DNA of 64,000 nt, taken from Pseudanabaena mucicola str. Chao 1806. Lineage in GTDB: Bacteria > Cyanobacteriota > Cyanobacteriia > Pseudanabaenales > Pseudanabaenaceae. Numbering within the stretch: the stretch's first letter is position 1; each line of letters opens with the position of its first letter. Below the pieces are notes generated by a model that saw only the letters and a program-made list of their open reading frames with translations, made no database searches and was not told the DNA's origin. The translations under genes were made by a program, and so were the position numbers. Below are positions 34,372-45,514 of this stretch, in pieces. The stretch covers positions 2,518,501 through 2,582,500 of the forward strand of contig NZ_CP097329.1 of assembly GCF_030323025.1 (NCBI RefSeq), in the 5' to 3' direction.

Positions 34372-37300
34372 ATGACCAGTCTGTTTCTGGAACGTCTTCA
34401 CAGCAGCGATCGCCCCGTCATTGTCTTTGATGGTGCGATGGGTACAAATTTGCAAGTCCAAAATCTGACCGCCGAAGATTTTGGCGGCGTGGAGTATGAG
34501 GGTTGTAACGAGTATCTAGTGATGACTAAGCCTGAGGCTGTAGCTAGGGTGCATCGGGACTTTTTAGAAGCAGGAGCCGATGTGATTGAGACGGATACCT
34601 TTGGCGGTACGTCCATTGTCTTGAATGAATATAATTTGGGGCATCTCGCCTATGAACTCAGCAAAAAGGCGACGGAATTAGCTAAGTCCGTTGCTGCCGA
34701 ATTTTCCACACCTGAGAAACCCCGTTTTGTAGCAGGTTCGATCGGTCCAACCACCAAGTTACCAACTCTGCTCCATATTGATTTCGATACGATGAAGCAA
34801 GCCTTCATTGAGCAGATCGAGGGACTGTACGATGGCGGTGCGGATCTATTAATTGTGGAAACCTGTCAGGATGTTCTGCAAATTAAGTCAGCCCTCAATG
34901 CGATCGCGGCATTTTTTGATAAAAAAACAGCCGAAGGCAAACCCCGTATTCCTGTGATGGTTTCGGTCACGATGGAAACCACAGGCACAATGCTCGTTGG
35001 CTCAGACATTTCCGCAGTTGTGACCATTCTCGAACCCTATCCCATCGACATCTTAGGGCTGAACTGCGCCACAGGTCCCGACCTGATGAAAGAGCATATG
35101 CAGTATTTGAGCGCCCATTCTCCCTTTGTGGTGTCCTGTGTACCGAACGCTGGCTTGCCCGAAAATGTTGGCGGACAAGCTTTTTATCGCCTCACTCCCG
35201 ATGATCTCAAAGGACATCTAGCCCACTTTGTCGAAGATTTAGGAGTACAGATTATCGGTGGTTGTTGCGGCACAAGACCATCGCATATCAAAGCTTTAGC
35301 CGATGCTGCGAAGACCCTCAAGCCAAAAAAACGTAAACCCCTAGTCGTTCCTTCGGCAGCTTCCATTTATAGCTCTCAGCCCTATATTCAAGACAATTCT
35401 TTCCTAATTGTCGGTGAAAGATTAAATGCTAGCGGTTCTAAGAAAACTCGCGATCTACTCAATGCTGAGGATTGGGATGGACTGGTGGCGATCGCGCGAT
35501 CGCAAGTAAAAGAAGGCGCACATATTCTCGATGTGAACGTGGACTATGTGGGACGCGATGGCGTGCGCGATATGCACGAACTGGTCTCTCGCCTCGTCAC
35601 TAACGTGACTTTGCCTCTAATGCTGGACTCCACCGAATGGGAAAAAATGGAAGCAGGGCTGAAGGTTGCAGGCGGTAAATGTATTCTCAATTCCACTAAC
35701 TATGAGGATGGAGAAGAACGATTCTGTAAGGTTGTAAGCCTCGCTAAGCAATACGGAGCAGGCATCGTCATCGGCACAATTGATGAAGAGGGTATGGCAA
35801 GAACTGCGGACAAAAAGTTCCAAATTGCTTCCCGTGCGTACAAACAGGCGACCGAAGAATTAGGAATGCCCGCAAGTGAGATCTTCTTTGACACCCTCGC
35901 TCTACCCATTTCCACAGGTATCGAAGAGGATCGCCAAAATGCTGCCGCGACGATTGAATCCATTCGCCGTATTAAGGAAGCAATGCCCGAAACCCACATT
36001 TTACTTGGGGTTTCCAATGTTTCATTCGGCTTGAGTCCTGCTTCACGGATTGTGCTTAACTCGGTGTTCTTGCATGAAGCAATGAAAGCAGGTATGGATT
36101 CCGCGATCGTTCATGCCAGCAAGATTATTCCTCTCAATCGGATTAACGATAAGGAGTTGGAAGTAGCTCGCCAACTAGTCTACGATCAGCGTCAATTTGA
36201 TGGCAATATCTGCACCTACGATCCCCTCGGTGAATTTACGAAGCTCTTTGAAGGGGTTTCGGCAAAGCGCGTTAAGGTCGTTGATGACAATCTCTCCATT
36301 GAAGAAAAGCTTAAAAATCATATTATTGATGGCGATCGCATTGGTTTAGATGATGCACTCACCGAAGCACTCAAAACTTACGAACCTCTCACAATCATTA
36401 ATCAATTCCTCCTTGATGGCATGAAAGTAGTGGGCGAACTCTTTGGCTCGGGACAGATGCAACTTCCCTTTGTGTTGCAATCCGCCGAAACCATGAAATC
36501 AGCAGTTGCTTTTCTAGAGAAGTTCATGGAGAAAGCCGAAGGTTCCAATAAAGGCGTATTTCTGATTGCCACTGTCAAAGGAGATGTTCATGATATTGGT
36601 AAAAACCTTGTCGATATCATTCTCTCCAACAATGGTTACAAAGTTGTCAATATCGGCATCAAGCAATCGGTGGAGAACATCATTCAAGCCTATGAAGAAT
36701 GCAAGGCTGATTGCATTGCCATGAGTGGCTTGCTGGTCAAATCCACTGCCTTCATGAAAGATAACCTACAGGAATTTAACAATCGCGGTATCACAGTTCC
36801 CGTCATTCTCGGCGGCGCAGCGCTAACACCCAAATTTGTCTACAATGATTGTCAGAATGTCTATAACGGCAAGGTCATTTACGGAAAAGATGCCTTCTCT
36901 GACCTCAACTTTATGGACAAGTATATGCCAGCCAAGGCTGAGGGCAAATGGGAAGATACTAAGGGCTTCTTGGATGAGAATCTTGCTCTCGATGAAGTGC
37001 TAGATTCGCCAGAAAGTGCCACCACTGCGGCTGAGGATAAGGCGAAAAAAGAGGCAGCGCTTGCGGAACGTTATTTAGATACTGGTCGTTCTGATGCGGT
37101 CGCTACCGATATCCCCCGTCCCACGCCTCCCTTCTGGGGAACCAAGATCTTGAAAGGTGCAGATATTCCCATTGAGGAACTATTCTGGAATCTCGATTTG
37201 CAAGCACTCTTTGCAGGTCAATGGCAATTCCGCAAGCCTCAAGGTCAGCCTCGCGAAGAATACGATCTATTCCTTCAAGAAACTGTCTATCCAATTCTAC

Positions 37301-37935
37301 ACACATGGAAAGATCGGATCATCAATGAGAAGTTACTAGCGCCAACCTCAGTCTATGGCTATTTCCCCGTGCTTGCAGAAGGAAATACGGTCTATGTTTA
37401 CAATCCTCAAGATATCGACAATATTAAGAACGCTGAGCCAATCAATTCCTTTGTGTTCCCTCGCCAAAAGTCTCAACGCCGTCTCTGTATTGCCGATTTC
37501 TTCTCTCCCAAGGAATCAGGAATCGTTGATGTCTTGCCATTACAGGCTGTCACCGTTGGACATATTGCCACCGAGTTTGCTCAAGGACTATTTAAGGCGA
37601 ATCAATATACCGATTACCTCTATTTTCACGGCTTAGCGGTGCAGATGGCGGAAGCAGTGGCGGAATGGACACATACACGTATTCGTCATGAACTCGGCTT
37701 TGGTACGGAAGATCCTGATAATATCCGCGATATTCTCGCCCAGCGTTATCATGGCTCTCGCTACAGTTTTGGCTATCCCGCCTGTCCGAATATGCAGGAT
37801 CAGTACAAGCTTCTCGATTTGCTTGATGCGAAGCGTGTGGATCTAGTAATGGATGAAAGCGAACAACTCTATCCTGAACAGTCAACGACTGCTTTGATTG
37901 TGCATCACCATACTGCTAAATATTTCAGTGCTTAA
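34372..37935 (+). CDS. metH: Cobalamin-dependent methionine synthase
   Basis: Transfers a methyl group from 5-methyltetrahydrofolate to homocysteine via cobalamin. The 1187 residues carry four modules: homocysteine-binding ([12 protein letters not shown] at the start; zinc ligands in [11 protein letters not shown] and [12 protein letters not shown]), pterin-binding ([38 protein letters not shown]), the cobalamin cap and Rossmann module ([32 protein letters not shown] with the axial His in DxHxxG) and the C-terminal AdoMet activation domain ([40 protein letters not shown]). Slightly shorter than the E. coli enzyme, mainly in linkers. Start ATG 34372. An AAA ATPase gene follows only 17 bases downstream. 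Confidence 0.96.
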   Translation: MTSLFLERLHSSDRPVIVFDGAMGTNLQVQNLTAEDFGGVEYEGCNEYLVMTKPEAVARVHRDFLEAGADVIETDTFGGTSIVLNEYNLGHLAYELSKKATELAKSVAAEFSTPEKPRFVAGSIGPTTKLPTLLHIDFDTMKQAFIEQIEGLYDGGADLLIVETCQDVLQIKSALNAIAAFFDKKTAEGKPRIPVMVSVTMETTGTMLVGSDISAVVTILEPYPIDILGLNCATGPDLMKEHMQYLSAHSPFVVSCVPNAGLPENVGGQAFYRLTPDDLKGHLAHFVEDLGVQIIGGCCGTRPSHIKALADAAKTLKPKKRKPLVVPSAASIYSSQPYIQDNSFLIVGERLNASGSKKTRDLLNAEDWDGLVAIARSQVKEGAHILDVNVDYVGRDGVRDMHELVSRLVTNVTLPLMLDSTEWEKMEAGLKVAGGKCILNSTNYEDGEERFCKVVSLAKQYGAGIVIGTIDEEGMARTADKKFQIASRAYKQATEELGMPASEIFFDTLALPISTGIEEDRQNAAATIESIRRIKEAMPETHILLGVSNVSFGLSPASRIVLNSVFLHEAMKAGMDSAIVHASKIIPLNRINDKELEVARQLVYDQRQFDGNICTYDPLGEFTKLFEGVSAKRVKVVDDNLSIEEKLKNHIIDGDRIGLDDALTEALKTYEPLTIINQFLLDGMKVVGELFGSGQMQLPFVLQSAETMKSAVAFLEKFMEKAEGSNKGVFLIATVKGDVHDIGKNLVDIILSNNGYKVVNIGIKQSVENIIQAYEECKADCIAMSGLLVKSTAFMKDNLQEFNNRGITVPVILGGAALTPKFVYNDCQNVYNGKVIYGKDAFSDLNFMDKYMPAKAEGKWEDTKGFLDENLALDEVLDSPESATTAAEDKAKKEAALAERYLDTGRSDAVATDIPRPTPPFWGTKILKGADIPIEELFWNLDLQALFAGQWQFRKPQGQPREEYDLFLQETVYPILHTWKDRIINEKLLAPTSVYGYFPVLAEGNTVYVYNPQDIDNIKNAEPINSFVFPRQKSQRRLCIADFFSPKESGIVDVLPLQAVTVGHIATEFAQGLFKANQYTDYLYFHGLAVQMAEAVAEWTHTRIRHELGFGTEDPDNIRDILAQRYHGSRYSFGYPACPNMQDQYKLLDLLDAKRVDLVMDESEQLYPEQSTTALIVHHHTAKYFSA

Positions 37936-37952
37936 AAAATTGGTATTCAATT

Positions 37953-39029
37953 ATGCTGAAATCCCTTAAAATCGAAAACTTCCGTTGCTTCCCATCCTTT
38001 GAGATGGGACAACTAGGAAAGTTAAATCTCATTGTTGGTACTAACAACAGTGGCAAAACTTCTATTTTAGAAGCACTACAATTACTTCTTAATGCAACAT
38101 TTACTTCTGATTTTGAAATACTAGAGGAAATAATTACCAATAGAAGTGAGTATGCTATAGGTGATGAATATCAAGACAAAAACTTGATAGTTCGGCATCT
38201 TTTTTATAACCACCATCTTGATATTGATAGTAAATTTACGATTAGTGGAGAAAGTCTGGATGACAGACAAGCAGAGCTAATCGTTTCTATTAAAAACATA
38301 AAAACACATACAGATTTAGTAGATCAAGAATCACTATTCTTATGTCTCAAACGATTAATAAGCTTAATGGAAGTTGAAACACCATTGAAACTTTCTTCAG
38401 AAGGAATGCTATCCATAAAAATACTAAGATCTGCAATCAACACTTTGAATCACAGCAAGTCAAATATCCAGTTTGTCAATTCATCATCATTGACTGCTGA
38501 AAAAGCACTTGATTTATTTGAAGATATGGTACTTACACCAGAAGAAGATCTCGTTATTCAAGCTTTACAAATTATTGAACCTCGCATAAAACGAATTGCG
38601 TCCCTTATTGGCAAGAATGCGTATAAAGGGACACGCGGTAGTTTTATTGTCCAAACACCTGACAATCAACGCATACCAATTGGTAGCATGGGCGATGGAA
38701 TGTGGCGGATGTTAGGGCTTGCTTTAGCAATTGTTAATGCAAAAAATGGAGTTTTGTTGATAGATGAAATCGATACAGGACTACACTTTACGGTGATGTC
38801 TGACATGTGGAAAATGCTATGGGAAACGGCAAAACGACTTAATGTACAAATTTTTGCGACTACTCATAGCAATGACTGCTGGAAGAGTTTAGCAGATATC
38901 GCCAATGCTGAAAATCCTAGTGAAGATGGGATTATGATTCATCGAGTTGAAAAAGGGAAAACTCACAGTATTGTCTTTACTGAAGATGAAATTGCGATCG
39001 CGGCTGAAGAAGGGATCGAGGTGCGCTAA
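37953..39029 (+). CDS. AAA-family (OLD/RecF-like) ATPase, possible defence component
   Basis: A 358-residue ABC/SMC-class ATPase of the AAA_15/AAA_21 type. MLKSLKIENFRCFPSFEMGQ and LNLIVGTNNSGKTSILEALQ form the N-terminal P-loop part (Walker A near residues 29-36); the C-terminal part has GSMGDGMWRMLGLALAIVNA (signature-like), the Walker B strand GVLLIDEIDTGLHF and the switch THSNDCW. The middle is long, AT-rich and poorly conserved. It is followed after 3 bases by a TOPRIM/DUF3226 protein; ATPase-TOPRIM pairs of this plan occur in OLD, Gabija and PARIS-type systems. Its place between metH and lnt and its lower GC content suggest acquisition. Confidence 0.88.
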   Translation: MLKSLKIENFRCFPSFEMGQLGKLNLIVGTNNSGKTSILEALQLLLNATFTSDFEILEEIITNRSEYAIGDEYQDKNLIVRHLFYNHHLDIDSKFTISGESLDDRQAELIVSIKNIKTHTDLVDQESLFLCLKRLISLMEVETPLKLSSEGMLSIKILRSAINTLNHSKSNIQFVNSSSLTAEKALDLFEDMVLTPEEDLVIQALQIIEPRIKRIASLIGKNAYKGTRGSFIVQTPDNQRIPIGSMGDGMWRMLGLALAIVNAKNGVLLIDEIDTGLHFTVMSDMWKMLWETAKRLNVQIFATTHSNDCWKSLADIANAENPSEDGIMIHRVEKGKTHSIVFTEDEIAIAAEEGIEVR

Positions 39030-39032
39030 GCC

Positions 39033-39671
39033 ATGAGTATAAAAACAAGGCTCTTGCTTGTGGAAGGAGATGACGATAAGCGTGTAATCCCTGAATTAAT
39101 TGAAAAAAATGGCGTGGCATGGACTCAAGACGATCCTCTCATTCCTCATATTCATTCATGCGGAGGATATCCGAAATTATTAAATCAGCTTAAACCTCGC
39201 TTAAAAGAATCTTCTCTGTCTCAACTTGGCGTAATTATTGATGCGGATGACAATCCTCTTGGTCGTTGGGAAAGCATCAGAAATCGATGTCAAGCTAGTA
39301 TTCCAAATTTGCCTAATGAATTGCCCGAAGATGGCTTAATTTGCGAAGTCACAAAAGAGCTTAGATTTGGAGTTTGGCTGATGCCTGACAATTTTCAGCG
39401 AGGGATGTTAGAGACTTTTTTAGCCTATATGATTCCTGACGACAACGAACCACTATGGCAATTTGCTCAATCATCAGTCCAAGAAGCAATAAACAGGGGC
39501 GCGAAACTGACAGAAGTACAATATGACAAAGCCAATATTTACACTTGGCTCGCTTGGCAAGATCCTCCAGGTAGGTAATTGCATCAAGCCGTTAAAGAAA
39601 CGGTTCTTGATCCACAACATCCTAATGCTCAGAAATTTGTGAAATGGTTTAAGGATTTGTATGGCTTGTAA
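39033..39671 (+). pseudogene. TOPRIM/DUF3226-like partner protein with in-frame stop
   Basis: ATG 39033 opens a 181-residue frame ending at TAA 39576-39578. It has TOPRIM features: LLLVEGDDDKRVIPELIEKN (catalytic Glu) and LGVIIDADDNPLGRW (DxD), then LPEDGLICEVTKELRFGVWL and LIPDDNEPLW-like MIPDDNEPLWQFAQ. In the same frame after the stop the coding sequence continues for 30 more residues (LHQAVKETVLDPQHPNAQKF, then VKWFKDLYGL) to a natural stop at 39669-39671. PGR-stop-LHQAV would be PGRQLHQAV if TAA were CAA, so a single nonsense change seems to have trimmed the C-terminus. The shortened protein could still fold, as both acidic motifs remain. Confidence 0.75.
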
Positions 39672-39747
39672 GCGATCGCCTAAATCTTAAAAATAATCCC
39701 CGACAACATCCTCCTAACAAACACTTCAGCACCGAAAACTAGTTCCT

Positions 39748-41340
39748 ATGAGAAATTTGCAAAACCTTCTATTTGCTGCCCTTGGTGGTGTACTCATGGG
39801 GCTTACGCCCGATCCCTTTAGTCAATGGTGGCTAGCATGGATAGCACTCATTCCTCTCTGGATGCTGGCTCAGAAGCTAAAAGTCAAAAGTGCGATCGCC
39901 ATGGGCGCAGTATGGGGATTTTGCTATCACGGCATGGCATTATTTTGGATTACATCAGTACATCCGATGGAATGGATGGGCGTACCTTGGTGGACTAGCT
40001 TTTGGATTGCGACATTAGTTTGGATATTGATTACAGGATGGGGAGCCGTACTATCAGGACTATGGGCAGGTGGAATGTCTTTACTTACCCACAAACTGAA
40101 TGTTCCCAGTCGGATTATTATTGCTTGCGCGATCTTTAGTGGATTGGAAATTGTCTGGAGTTGGGGACCACTTTATTGGACAGCCTTAGGCTATACCCAG
40201 AGTCCCCATGACTTGCTGTTGCTCCAAATTAGCCGACTCTCTGGACAACAGACGATGACTTCCGCAATTGTGGTAATTAATGGATTATTAGCAGAAACCC
40301 TATTACATAAACCTTGGCGCGATCGCCAACCATTGTGGAACCAACAAAAGCAGTCCATAGTTTTACTAAATTGGGCTAAGCAATGGCGCTATGCGATCGC
40401 CGCAATTGTGATTTTATTAGTGATGTCGGGCTATGGTGCATGGGAAATGCAAAGCGATCGCATGATCAGCACCAACGCTCAAGCAATTAAAGCAGGCATC
40501 ATTCAAGGGAATTTTCCTAATGCGTTGACGGTAAAGCCTAAAGGATGGGAAATCGCCGTTAATAACTACACTAAAGGCTATGAGAAACTAGCGCTGTCAG
40601 GTGCAGAAATGATCGTCACCCCTGAAACAGCAATTTCTTTTCTCTATCCCAATTACGATGCCAGACGTGAACCTTTCGATCAAGTAGTCGAGAAATATCG
40701 TGTTCCAGTCTGGTTAGGAGGCTTTGGCAAAACGCGCAATCCTAATACTGAAGATCCGAATAACTATACGAATAGCCTCTTTCTGATCGATGGTTCTAAT
40801 AAAATCCTCGGACAGTATGACAAGGTGCGGCTCGTTCCTGTTGGGGAATATATTCCCTTTAAACCAATTTTAGGAAGTTTAATCAAGCGTCTATCCCCAT
40901 TACGAGGCGAAGTAGAAGCAGGTTCCAGCGAACAACTGGTCGATACACCTTGGGGACGTTTTATCGTTGGCATTTGTTACGAATCTGCTTATCCTGCCAC
41001 TTTCAGATTTCAAACTGCCGCAGGTGGTCGCTTAATTCTCTCAGCGTCTAATAATGCTCATTTCGCTTCCTATATGTCAGCACAACACCATGCTCAAGAT
41101 GTGGCAAGAGCGATCGAAAGCGATCGCTGGGCAGTGAGGTCAACTAATACAGGCTATTCAGGCTTTGTCGATCCCAATGGGCGCACGGTTTGGCTATCGG
41201 ATGTGAATACCTATGAAACCCATTTAGAAACGGTTTATTTGCGCGATACCAAGACTCTATATGTCATGTGGGGTGATTGGTTAACACCTTTGTTCTGCAT
41301 TACTAGCATTGTGATCTATGCCAAACATCGTTTTGCCTAA
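39748..41340 (+). CDS. lnt: Apolipoprotein N-acyltransferase
   Basis: Adds the third acyl chain to lipoproteins at the inner membrane. The 530 residues have six or more N-terminal helices (FAALGGVLMGLTPDPFSQWW onward) and a periplasmic nitrilase-like domain with the catalytic triad: Glu in MIVTPETAIS, Lys in YDKVRLVPVGEYIPF, and Cys in IVGICYESAYP. A final helix (LTPLFCITSIVIYAK) closes the protein. The start follows the decayed TOPRIM gene by about 75 bases. It is followed by a strong terminator. Confidence 0.93.
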   Translation: MRNLQNLLFAALGGVLMGLTPDPFSQWWLAWIALIPLWMLAQKLKVKSAIAMGAVWGFCYHGMALFWITSVHPMEWMGVPWWTSFWIATLVWILITGWGAVLSGLWAGGMSLLTHKLNVPSRIIIACAIFSGLEIVWSWGPLYWTALGYTQSPHDLLLLQISRLSGQQTMTSAIVVINGLLAETLLHKPWRDRQPLWNQQKQSIVLLNWAKQWRYAIAAIVILLVMSGYGAWEMQSDRMISTNAQAIKAGIIQGNFPNALTVKPKGWEIAVNNYTKGYEKLALSGAEMIVTPETAISFLYPNYDARREPFDQVVEKYRVPVWLGGFGKTRNPNTEDPNNYTNSLFLIDGSNKILGQYDKVRLVPVGEYIPFKPILGSLIKRLSPLRGEVEAGSSEQLVDTPWGRFIVGICYESAYPATFRFQTAAGGRLILSASNNAHFASYMSAQHHAQDVARAIESDRWAVRSTNTGYSGFVDPNGRTVWLSDVNTYETHLETVYLRDTKTLYVMWGDWLTPLFCITSIVIYAKHRFA

Positions 41341-41377
41341 ACAAAGAGAGTCGGCGCAATGCGCCGACTCTCTTTGT
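41341..41377. terminator. Bidirectional terminator
   Basis: ACAAAGAGAGTCGGCGCA and TGCGCCGACTCTCTTTGT form a perfect 18-bp stem with a one-base loop, directly at the lnt stop and upstream (convergent) of the M48 protease end. Confidence 0.88.
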
Positions 41378-41432
41378 TTGCTTCGCCTGCGTAGCAATCG
41401 GCTAAACAATCTGGGTTTGTAACTATGCTGAG

Positions 41433-43166
41433 CTACTTAGCAAGAAATAGCAATGCCCCGATCGCTAAAAAGATAATTGACCAGATTAGTCCCCAAAAGG
41501 CGGGATGACTGGATACTTTATTGCCATTAGCAGTAGATAGAAGTTCTAAATCCATCCAAGAGGCAATACCACGACGGAACCAACCCTTAGCAGTAGTTTC
41601 CATGCCAATCAAACCCTGTACCCGCTTCATACCAAAAAAGAAATTACCAAAAGGTCCCCAACGGGATGCATAGAGCAGATACATCAGCCCTGATTTGTCC
41701 TGTAACTTCAGATCGGAGCCAAACACATAACCTGCATCGCCACGACCGATCAGAGTTCCTTCCAGTTGCACAGGTTGACCACGCAGAGGGCTAGCATAGG
41801 CATCGGACATCAGGGTGATTACATCAGTTGCTGGCGCATTTTTGGAACTGGGATACATGACGGATCGCTTAAAGAGCATCACTGCACCTAGCAATAACAA
41901 TGGAATCGCCACAAATGCTTTTAAGCCGCCAATACTATTAAATAGAACTGCACCGATCGCCAAACCAAGGATAATCGCAATGAATTCTGCACCATAGAGC
42001 AAAACATCTTGATAGAAAGTTCCATAGAGGCGTTTTTGGTCGAGGTGATTACCCTCAGCAACTACACGCCCCATATCAAACTCCATATCTAACCCAAGCT
42101 GCTCAGCATAGTTACTGAGAGCGCGTACTCGCTTGCCCGTGAGCGGATGGGTCGAGTTTAGCTCCATCCACCAACCCCAAGGATTAAACAAATCCCAAAG
42201 GAAGAGACGACCAATTTTTTCTGGAGAAGATGAAATTTGATAGACAGTACCTGTAGAAGCTGCTGCCTTAGCATCATAGATACCAAGAGCGCGAGTACCT
42301 TGCATGAGGCGACTTGGTTCTTTTGATTTCTCCGTTTCTTGGACGATGCCATAGGCAATTTTCACCAAAGCACGTGACAAAGCATTGGGGTTGCCCGTTT
42401 GCTCGGCGGCGAAATGGTCAGCAAAATATTCTCTAGTGCGCGATAGATAGAGCAGCAAATACGTGCCGACGATATAAAAGCCGTAGGCAATAAAGGCAGT
42501 GATCATCGCGGCATTTTCTGCCCGTTCGTCATTAATTTTTTTGCCAACTTCGCGAATCGTGACATAGAGCAAATAAGTAATTTGCACCAATGTCGAAGCA
42601 ACGGTCATTACCGCAAAGTCCCAATGGACGATATGTCCTAGCTCATGGGCATAGACTGTGGCGGCTTCGTCATCATCGAGATATTTGAATAAACCTGCAC
42701 TAACCACTAGACGAGCGCTATTAGGCAAAGCCCCATAGGTAAAAGCAGTCGGATTGTTATCATCAATAATCCCTAAACGTGGTTGGGTAATCTTTTTGAG
42801 ATTGCAAACACGTTGAATGGTGCGGGCTGATTCAGGACTGAGGCGTTCAATTTCTGCGAGATTGACCCATCGGGTGTGATAGAGCCAGCCTTGGGTCAAG
42901 TCCATGATCCAAGGCGAGACAAAGAAGATGATCGCATTGACTAAAACAGTGACAATTACCGCAACGCCAAATCCAAGGATCGGATTGGGGCTATTGACGA
43001 TAAAAATTGTTGCCGTGACTAGGGAAAATACAATCCCCACAAGCAGGGCGATCGTGATACTAGAGGCAAGGGCAAGATTACCTGCAATTTTGGCAGTAAC
43101 AATGCTTGCGCCAACTTGATTAGCACGCCCTGCCTTATGAGGAGATTCTGATTCTGGTGTGGACAT
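41433..43166 (-). CDS. M48-family membrane zinc metalloprotease
   Basis: A 577-residue integral membrane peptidase related to HtpX. The zinc site HELGH is in TVYAHELGHIVHWD near residue 174 and the third ligand Glu in SRTREYFADHFAAEQ. Two helix pairs lie before the catalytic domain and two after it (IIFFVSPWIMDL upstream; GAEFIAIILGLAIGAVLFNS downstream). The C-terminal 150 residues form an extra domain (PLRGQPVQLEGTLIGRGDAG; MKRVQGLIGMETTAKGWFRR) with a last helix. It is twice the size of HtpX, as usual for this cyanobacterial type; probably membrane protein quality control. It converges on lnt. Confidence 0.9.
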   Translation of the reverse strand: MSTPESESPHKAGRANQVGASIVTAKIAGNLALASSITIALLVGIVFSLVTATIFIVNSPNPILGFGVAVIVTVLVNAIIFFVSPWIMDLTQGWLYHTRWVNLAEIERLSPESARTIQRVCNLKKITQPRLGIIDDNNPTAFTYGALPNSARLVVSAGLFKYLDDDEAATVYAHELGHIVHWDFAVMTVASTLVQITYLLYVTIREVGKKINDERAENAAMITAFIAYGFYIVGTYLLLYLSRTREYFADHFAAEQTGNPNALSRALVKIAYGIVQETEKSKEPSRLMQGTRALGIYDAKAAASTGTVYQISSSPEKIGRLFLWDLFNPWGWWMELNSTHPLTGKRVRALSNYAEQLGLDMEFDMGRVVAEGNHLDQKRLYGTFYQDVLLYGAEFIAIILGLAIGAVLFNSIGGLKAFVAIPLLLLGAVMLFKRSVMYPSSKNAPATDVITLMSDAYASPLRGQPVQLEGTLIGRGDAGYVFGSDLKLQDKSGLMYLLYASRWGPFGNFFFGMKRVQGLIGMETTAKGWFRRGIASWMDLELLSTANGNKVSSHPAFWGLIWSIIFLAIGALLFLAK

Positions 43167-43476
43167 ACAATTCTCTCTTCAGTTTATTGAGTCCTAGCTT
43201 GAGTAATTAGTCCCATGTTGTAATGTTTTTGTTGCTCAATTGCTGAAAAACATCACCATAATTCAACTAGAGGCTTCTAGGATTTGAGCTATATAAAAAA
43301 CAATACCCAAATTCTAGTTATGAAATTCAATACATTTAACGTAAGTTCGACAACGCGATTTTTCGCTATCGTTAACGTACACTTAATAATATAGTGATTT
43401 CCAAAATTAATATATTTAACCAAGATTAAGCATACTCAAAACAGTTGTGATACAAGGTAACGCGGTATCACAACGT
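43167..43476. other. Intergenic region upstream of the M48 gene
   Basis: About 310 AT-rich bases holding the promoter of the M48 protease. No gene, terminator or repeat seen before the family B copy that begins at 43477. Confidence 0.5.
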
Positions 43477-43601
43477 CAGTTCGGGTTAAGCTGGCAAATT
43501 TTAAAAGCCTTACTAAGCAAGGCTTTTACTTTTGGGCTTTGAGATAGGATTTGCGTAGCAAACCCTATCTCAAAGCCTGTTTCAAATTATCCTGAACTCG
43601 C
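43477..43601. repeat. Family B two-hairpin mini-element, copy 3
   Basis: CAGTTCGGGTTAAGCTGGCA at the left and GAACTCGC at the right, both hairpins present, but CCCAAAAGTAAAAG is deleted from one arm of the first hairpin, so this copy is 14 bases shorter than copy 2. The hairpin GCTTTGAGATAGG-TTTGC has the compensating change CCTATCTCAAAGC on the other arm. Confidence 0.75.
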
Positions 43602-43732
43602 ATTATCACAATCAAAGCGAAGGGTGACAGATAATTTCAAAATGATAAGTCTTTGTTCGCTTGTTTAGAATGTTTGCACATTGTTGGGAGCGATCAAAGC
43701 AAATCTGGGGATAGTGCAGTCTAACTCCTGTG

Positions 43733-45514
43733 TTAGTCTACCTTAGTTAGATTTGACACTTTCCACCTACCATTTTCAAAAAGAAATGTGCAAACATAGC
43801 GTCCTCGTGACGGCTGTGATTGTGATTGATCAATTCTGCCATTGACATAGAGGGTGGGACTTTCAAAAATTTCGACCGTTACATTTGCCTGATTATCTTG
43901 AATTCCAAACGATCCTGCGCGGCTTACCTTAAAGTCACCATAACTATAAAAAGCATTATTACTTTGCAGCCAGTCAATCGAACCTTTGCGTTTTTCGTAG
44001 GCTTCGCCTGTAGTAAATTCTGCTAATAGTTGTCGATCAAATGGTGGGGCAAATATTTGATTTTTAGCTGCTACTAAATTATTCACAAGATCTACGGCTT
44101 CTGACTCCGATAAAGGCGCGATCTCAATTTTTTTATTTGCATTTGTCTGGCTAGGTGTGGGGTTAACTGTAGCAGAGGGAGAAGTCTTAGGATTCGCAGT
44201 AGGACTAGCAGTCTCAATAGACGTTGAGGAACTAGTGGCAGATGTAGTATTTTGACTGGGGGTGACTGTAGGTTTTGGGTTATTAGCGACAGGATTCAAG
44301 TTGTTAGAGGCATTAAGAGTAGCCATTAAAGCACCGATCGCGACCGCAGTAGCAAAGGCAGCTACCCAAACCGCAATCCATAAGCCCTTACTGCCTTTAT
44401 TATCACCAGTTTGATCGGGCGTAGATACCTGCACCGTATACTGTGGCGGATTTTCGGATGGCACAGGATGTAGATTAACGGGAGTGGTGGGTGGCGGTAA
44501 GGGTGTAGTCGAGGCAGGTAAGGGTTGGATTAAAGGTTGAATAGATGGAATTGGGTTTGGAGCGATCGCAGGATTATAGGGCTGAGTCGGCGGAACTTTA
44601 GGCAATAACTCAGTCCCTAAATCATAGTTGGTACTCACGACCGTGGACTGAATACCATTAGTAGACTGTACCGATTGATGGGTTGGTAAATGATGTGAGC
44701 CTAGAGTTGCTAAAACTTTGCGGATCTCCACCGCCGATTCGTAGCGATCTTTGTAGTGATAGCGAGTCATCTTGGTTAATACCTCAACTAGCCCTGTTTT
44801 ATTGGGGACAAGATGCTGCCAGATTAATTCCCCCGTTTGGTAATCTTCCTGCAACTCACGGGGTGGTAAACCTGTGAGTGCTTGAATGCCAATAACCCCG
44901 ATCGCATATAAATCACTACTCGGACGCGGCTTACCTTGAGCTTGCTCACTGGGCATATAACCTAAAGTCCCGATGGCTACGGTGGCAACAGTTTGCCCCT
45001 CCTGTGTCATCTGATTTTGTACCTGTTTAATCGCCCCAAAATCGATCAGTACAAATTTACCGTCAGATTTGCGACGAATAATATTATCTGGCTTTAGATC
45101 ACGATGAATTACCCCTTGACCATGGATATATTCCAAAATACTTAATAAATCGTCCAATATTTGAATTACTTGGGCTTCACCCATCCGATAGCCGCGTACT
45201 AATTCCAGTTCTAGTGATCGTCCCTCGACAAATTCTTCTACTAAATAAAATTCCCCTGCTTGCTCAAAATAGGCAAGTAAACGTGGAATGCGATCGTGAT
45301 CGCCTAACTTTGCAAGGATTTGAGCCTCACTAGTAAACAGACGATTGGATACTTTGAGATATTCGCGATCATCACTAACTGGCTTTAAGTGCTTAACCAC
45401 ACAAAGTGGCTCATTGGGTATACGTGTATCATTGGCTAAATATGTATGCCCAAAGCCACCCTCCCCTAACTTGCTAGCAATGCGATAGCGCCCATCTAGT
45501 AACTGACCAATCAT
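43733..45514 (-). CDS. Serine/threonine protein kinase with C-terminal IMS (ARC6-like) domain
   Basis: A 593-residue Hanks-type kinase: glycine loop KLGEGGFGHTYLA near residues 15-27, VVKHLKPV lysine, HRDLKPDNIIRR catalytic loop, LIDFGAIKQV, and GTLGYMPSEQAQGKPRPSSD activation segment. Kinase domain about 1-270, a Pro-rich linker, one membrane helix near 375-400, a Thr/Ser/Asn-rich spacer, then a C-terminal IMS/DUF4101 domain (SEAVDLVNNLVAAKNQIFAP; YVCTFLFENGRWKVSNLTKV) of the type also seen in ARC6/Ftn2. The C-terminal part faces outward or into the lumen. Its targets are unknown. It is monocistronic. Confidence 0.9.
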   Translation of the reverse strand: MIGQLLDGRYRIASKLGEGGFGHTYLANDTRIPNEPLCVVKHLKPVSDDREYLKVSNRLFTSEAQILAKLGDHDRIPRLLAYFEQAGEFYLVEEFVEGRSLELELVRGYRMGEAQVIQILDDLLSILEYIHGQGVIHRDLKPDNIIRRKSDGKFVLIDFGAIKQVQNQMTQEGQTVATVAIGTLGYMPSEQAQGKPRPSSDLYAIGVIGIQALTGLPPRELQEDYQTGELIWQHLVPNKTGLVEVLTKMTRYHYKDRYESAVEIRKVLATLGSHHLPTHQSVQSTNGIQSTVVSTNYDLGTELLPKVPPTQPYNPAIAPNPIPSIQPLIQPLPASTTPLPPPTTPVNLHPVPSENPPQYTVQVSTPDQTGDNKGSKGLWIAVWVAAFATAVAIGALMATLNASNNLNPVANNPKPTVTPSQNTTSATSSSTSIETASPTANPKTSPSATVNPTPSQTNANKKIEIAPLSESEAVDLVNNLVAAKNQIFAPPFDRQLLAEFTTGEAYEKRKGSIDWLQSNNAFYSYGDFKVSRAGSFGIQDNQANVTVEIFESPTLYVNGRIDQSQSQPSRGRYVCTFLFENGRWKVSNLTKVD

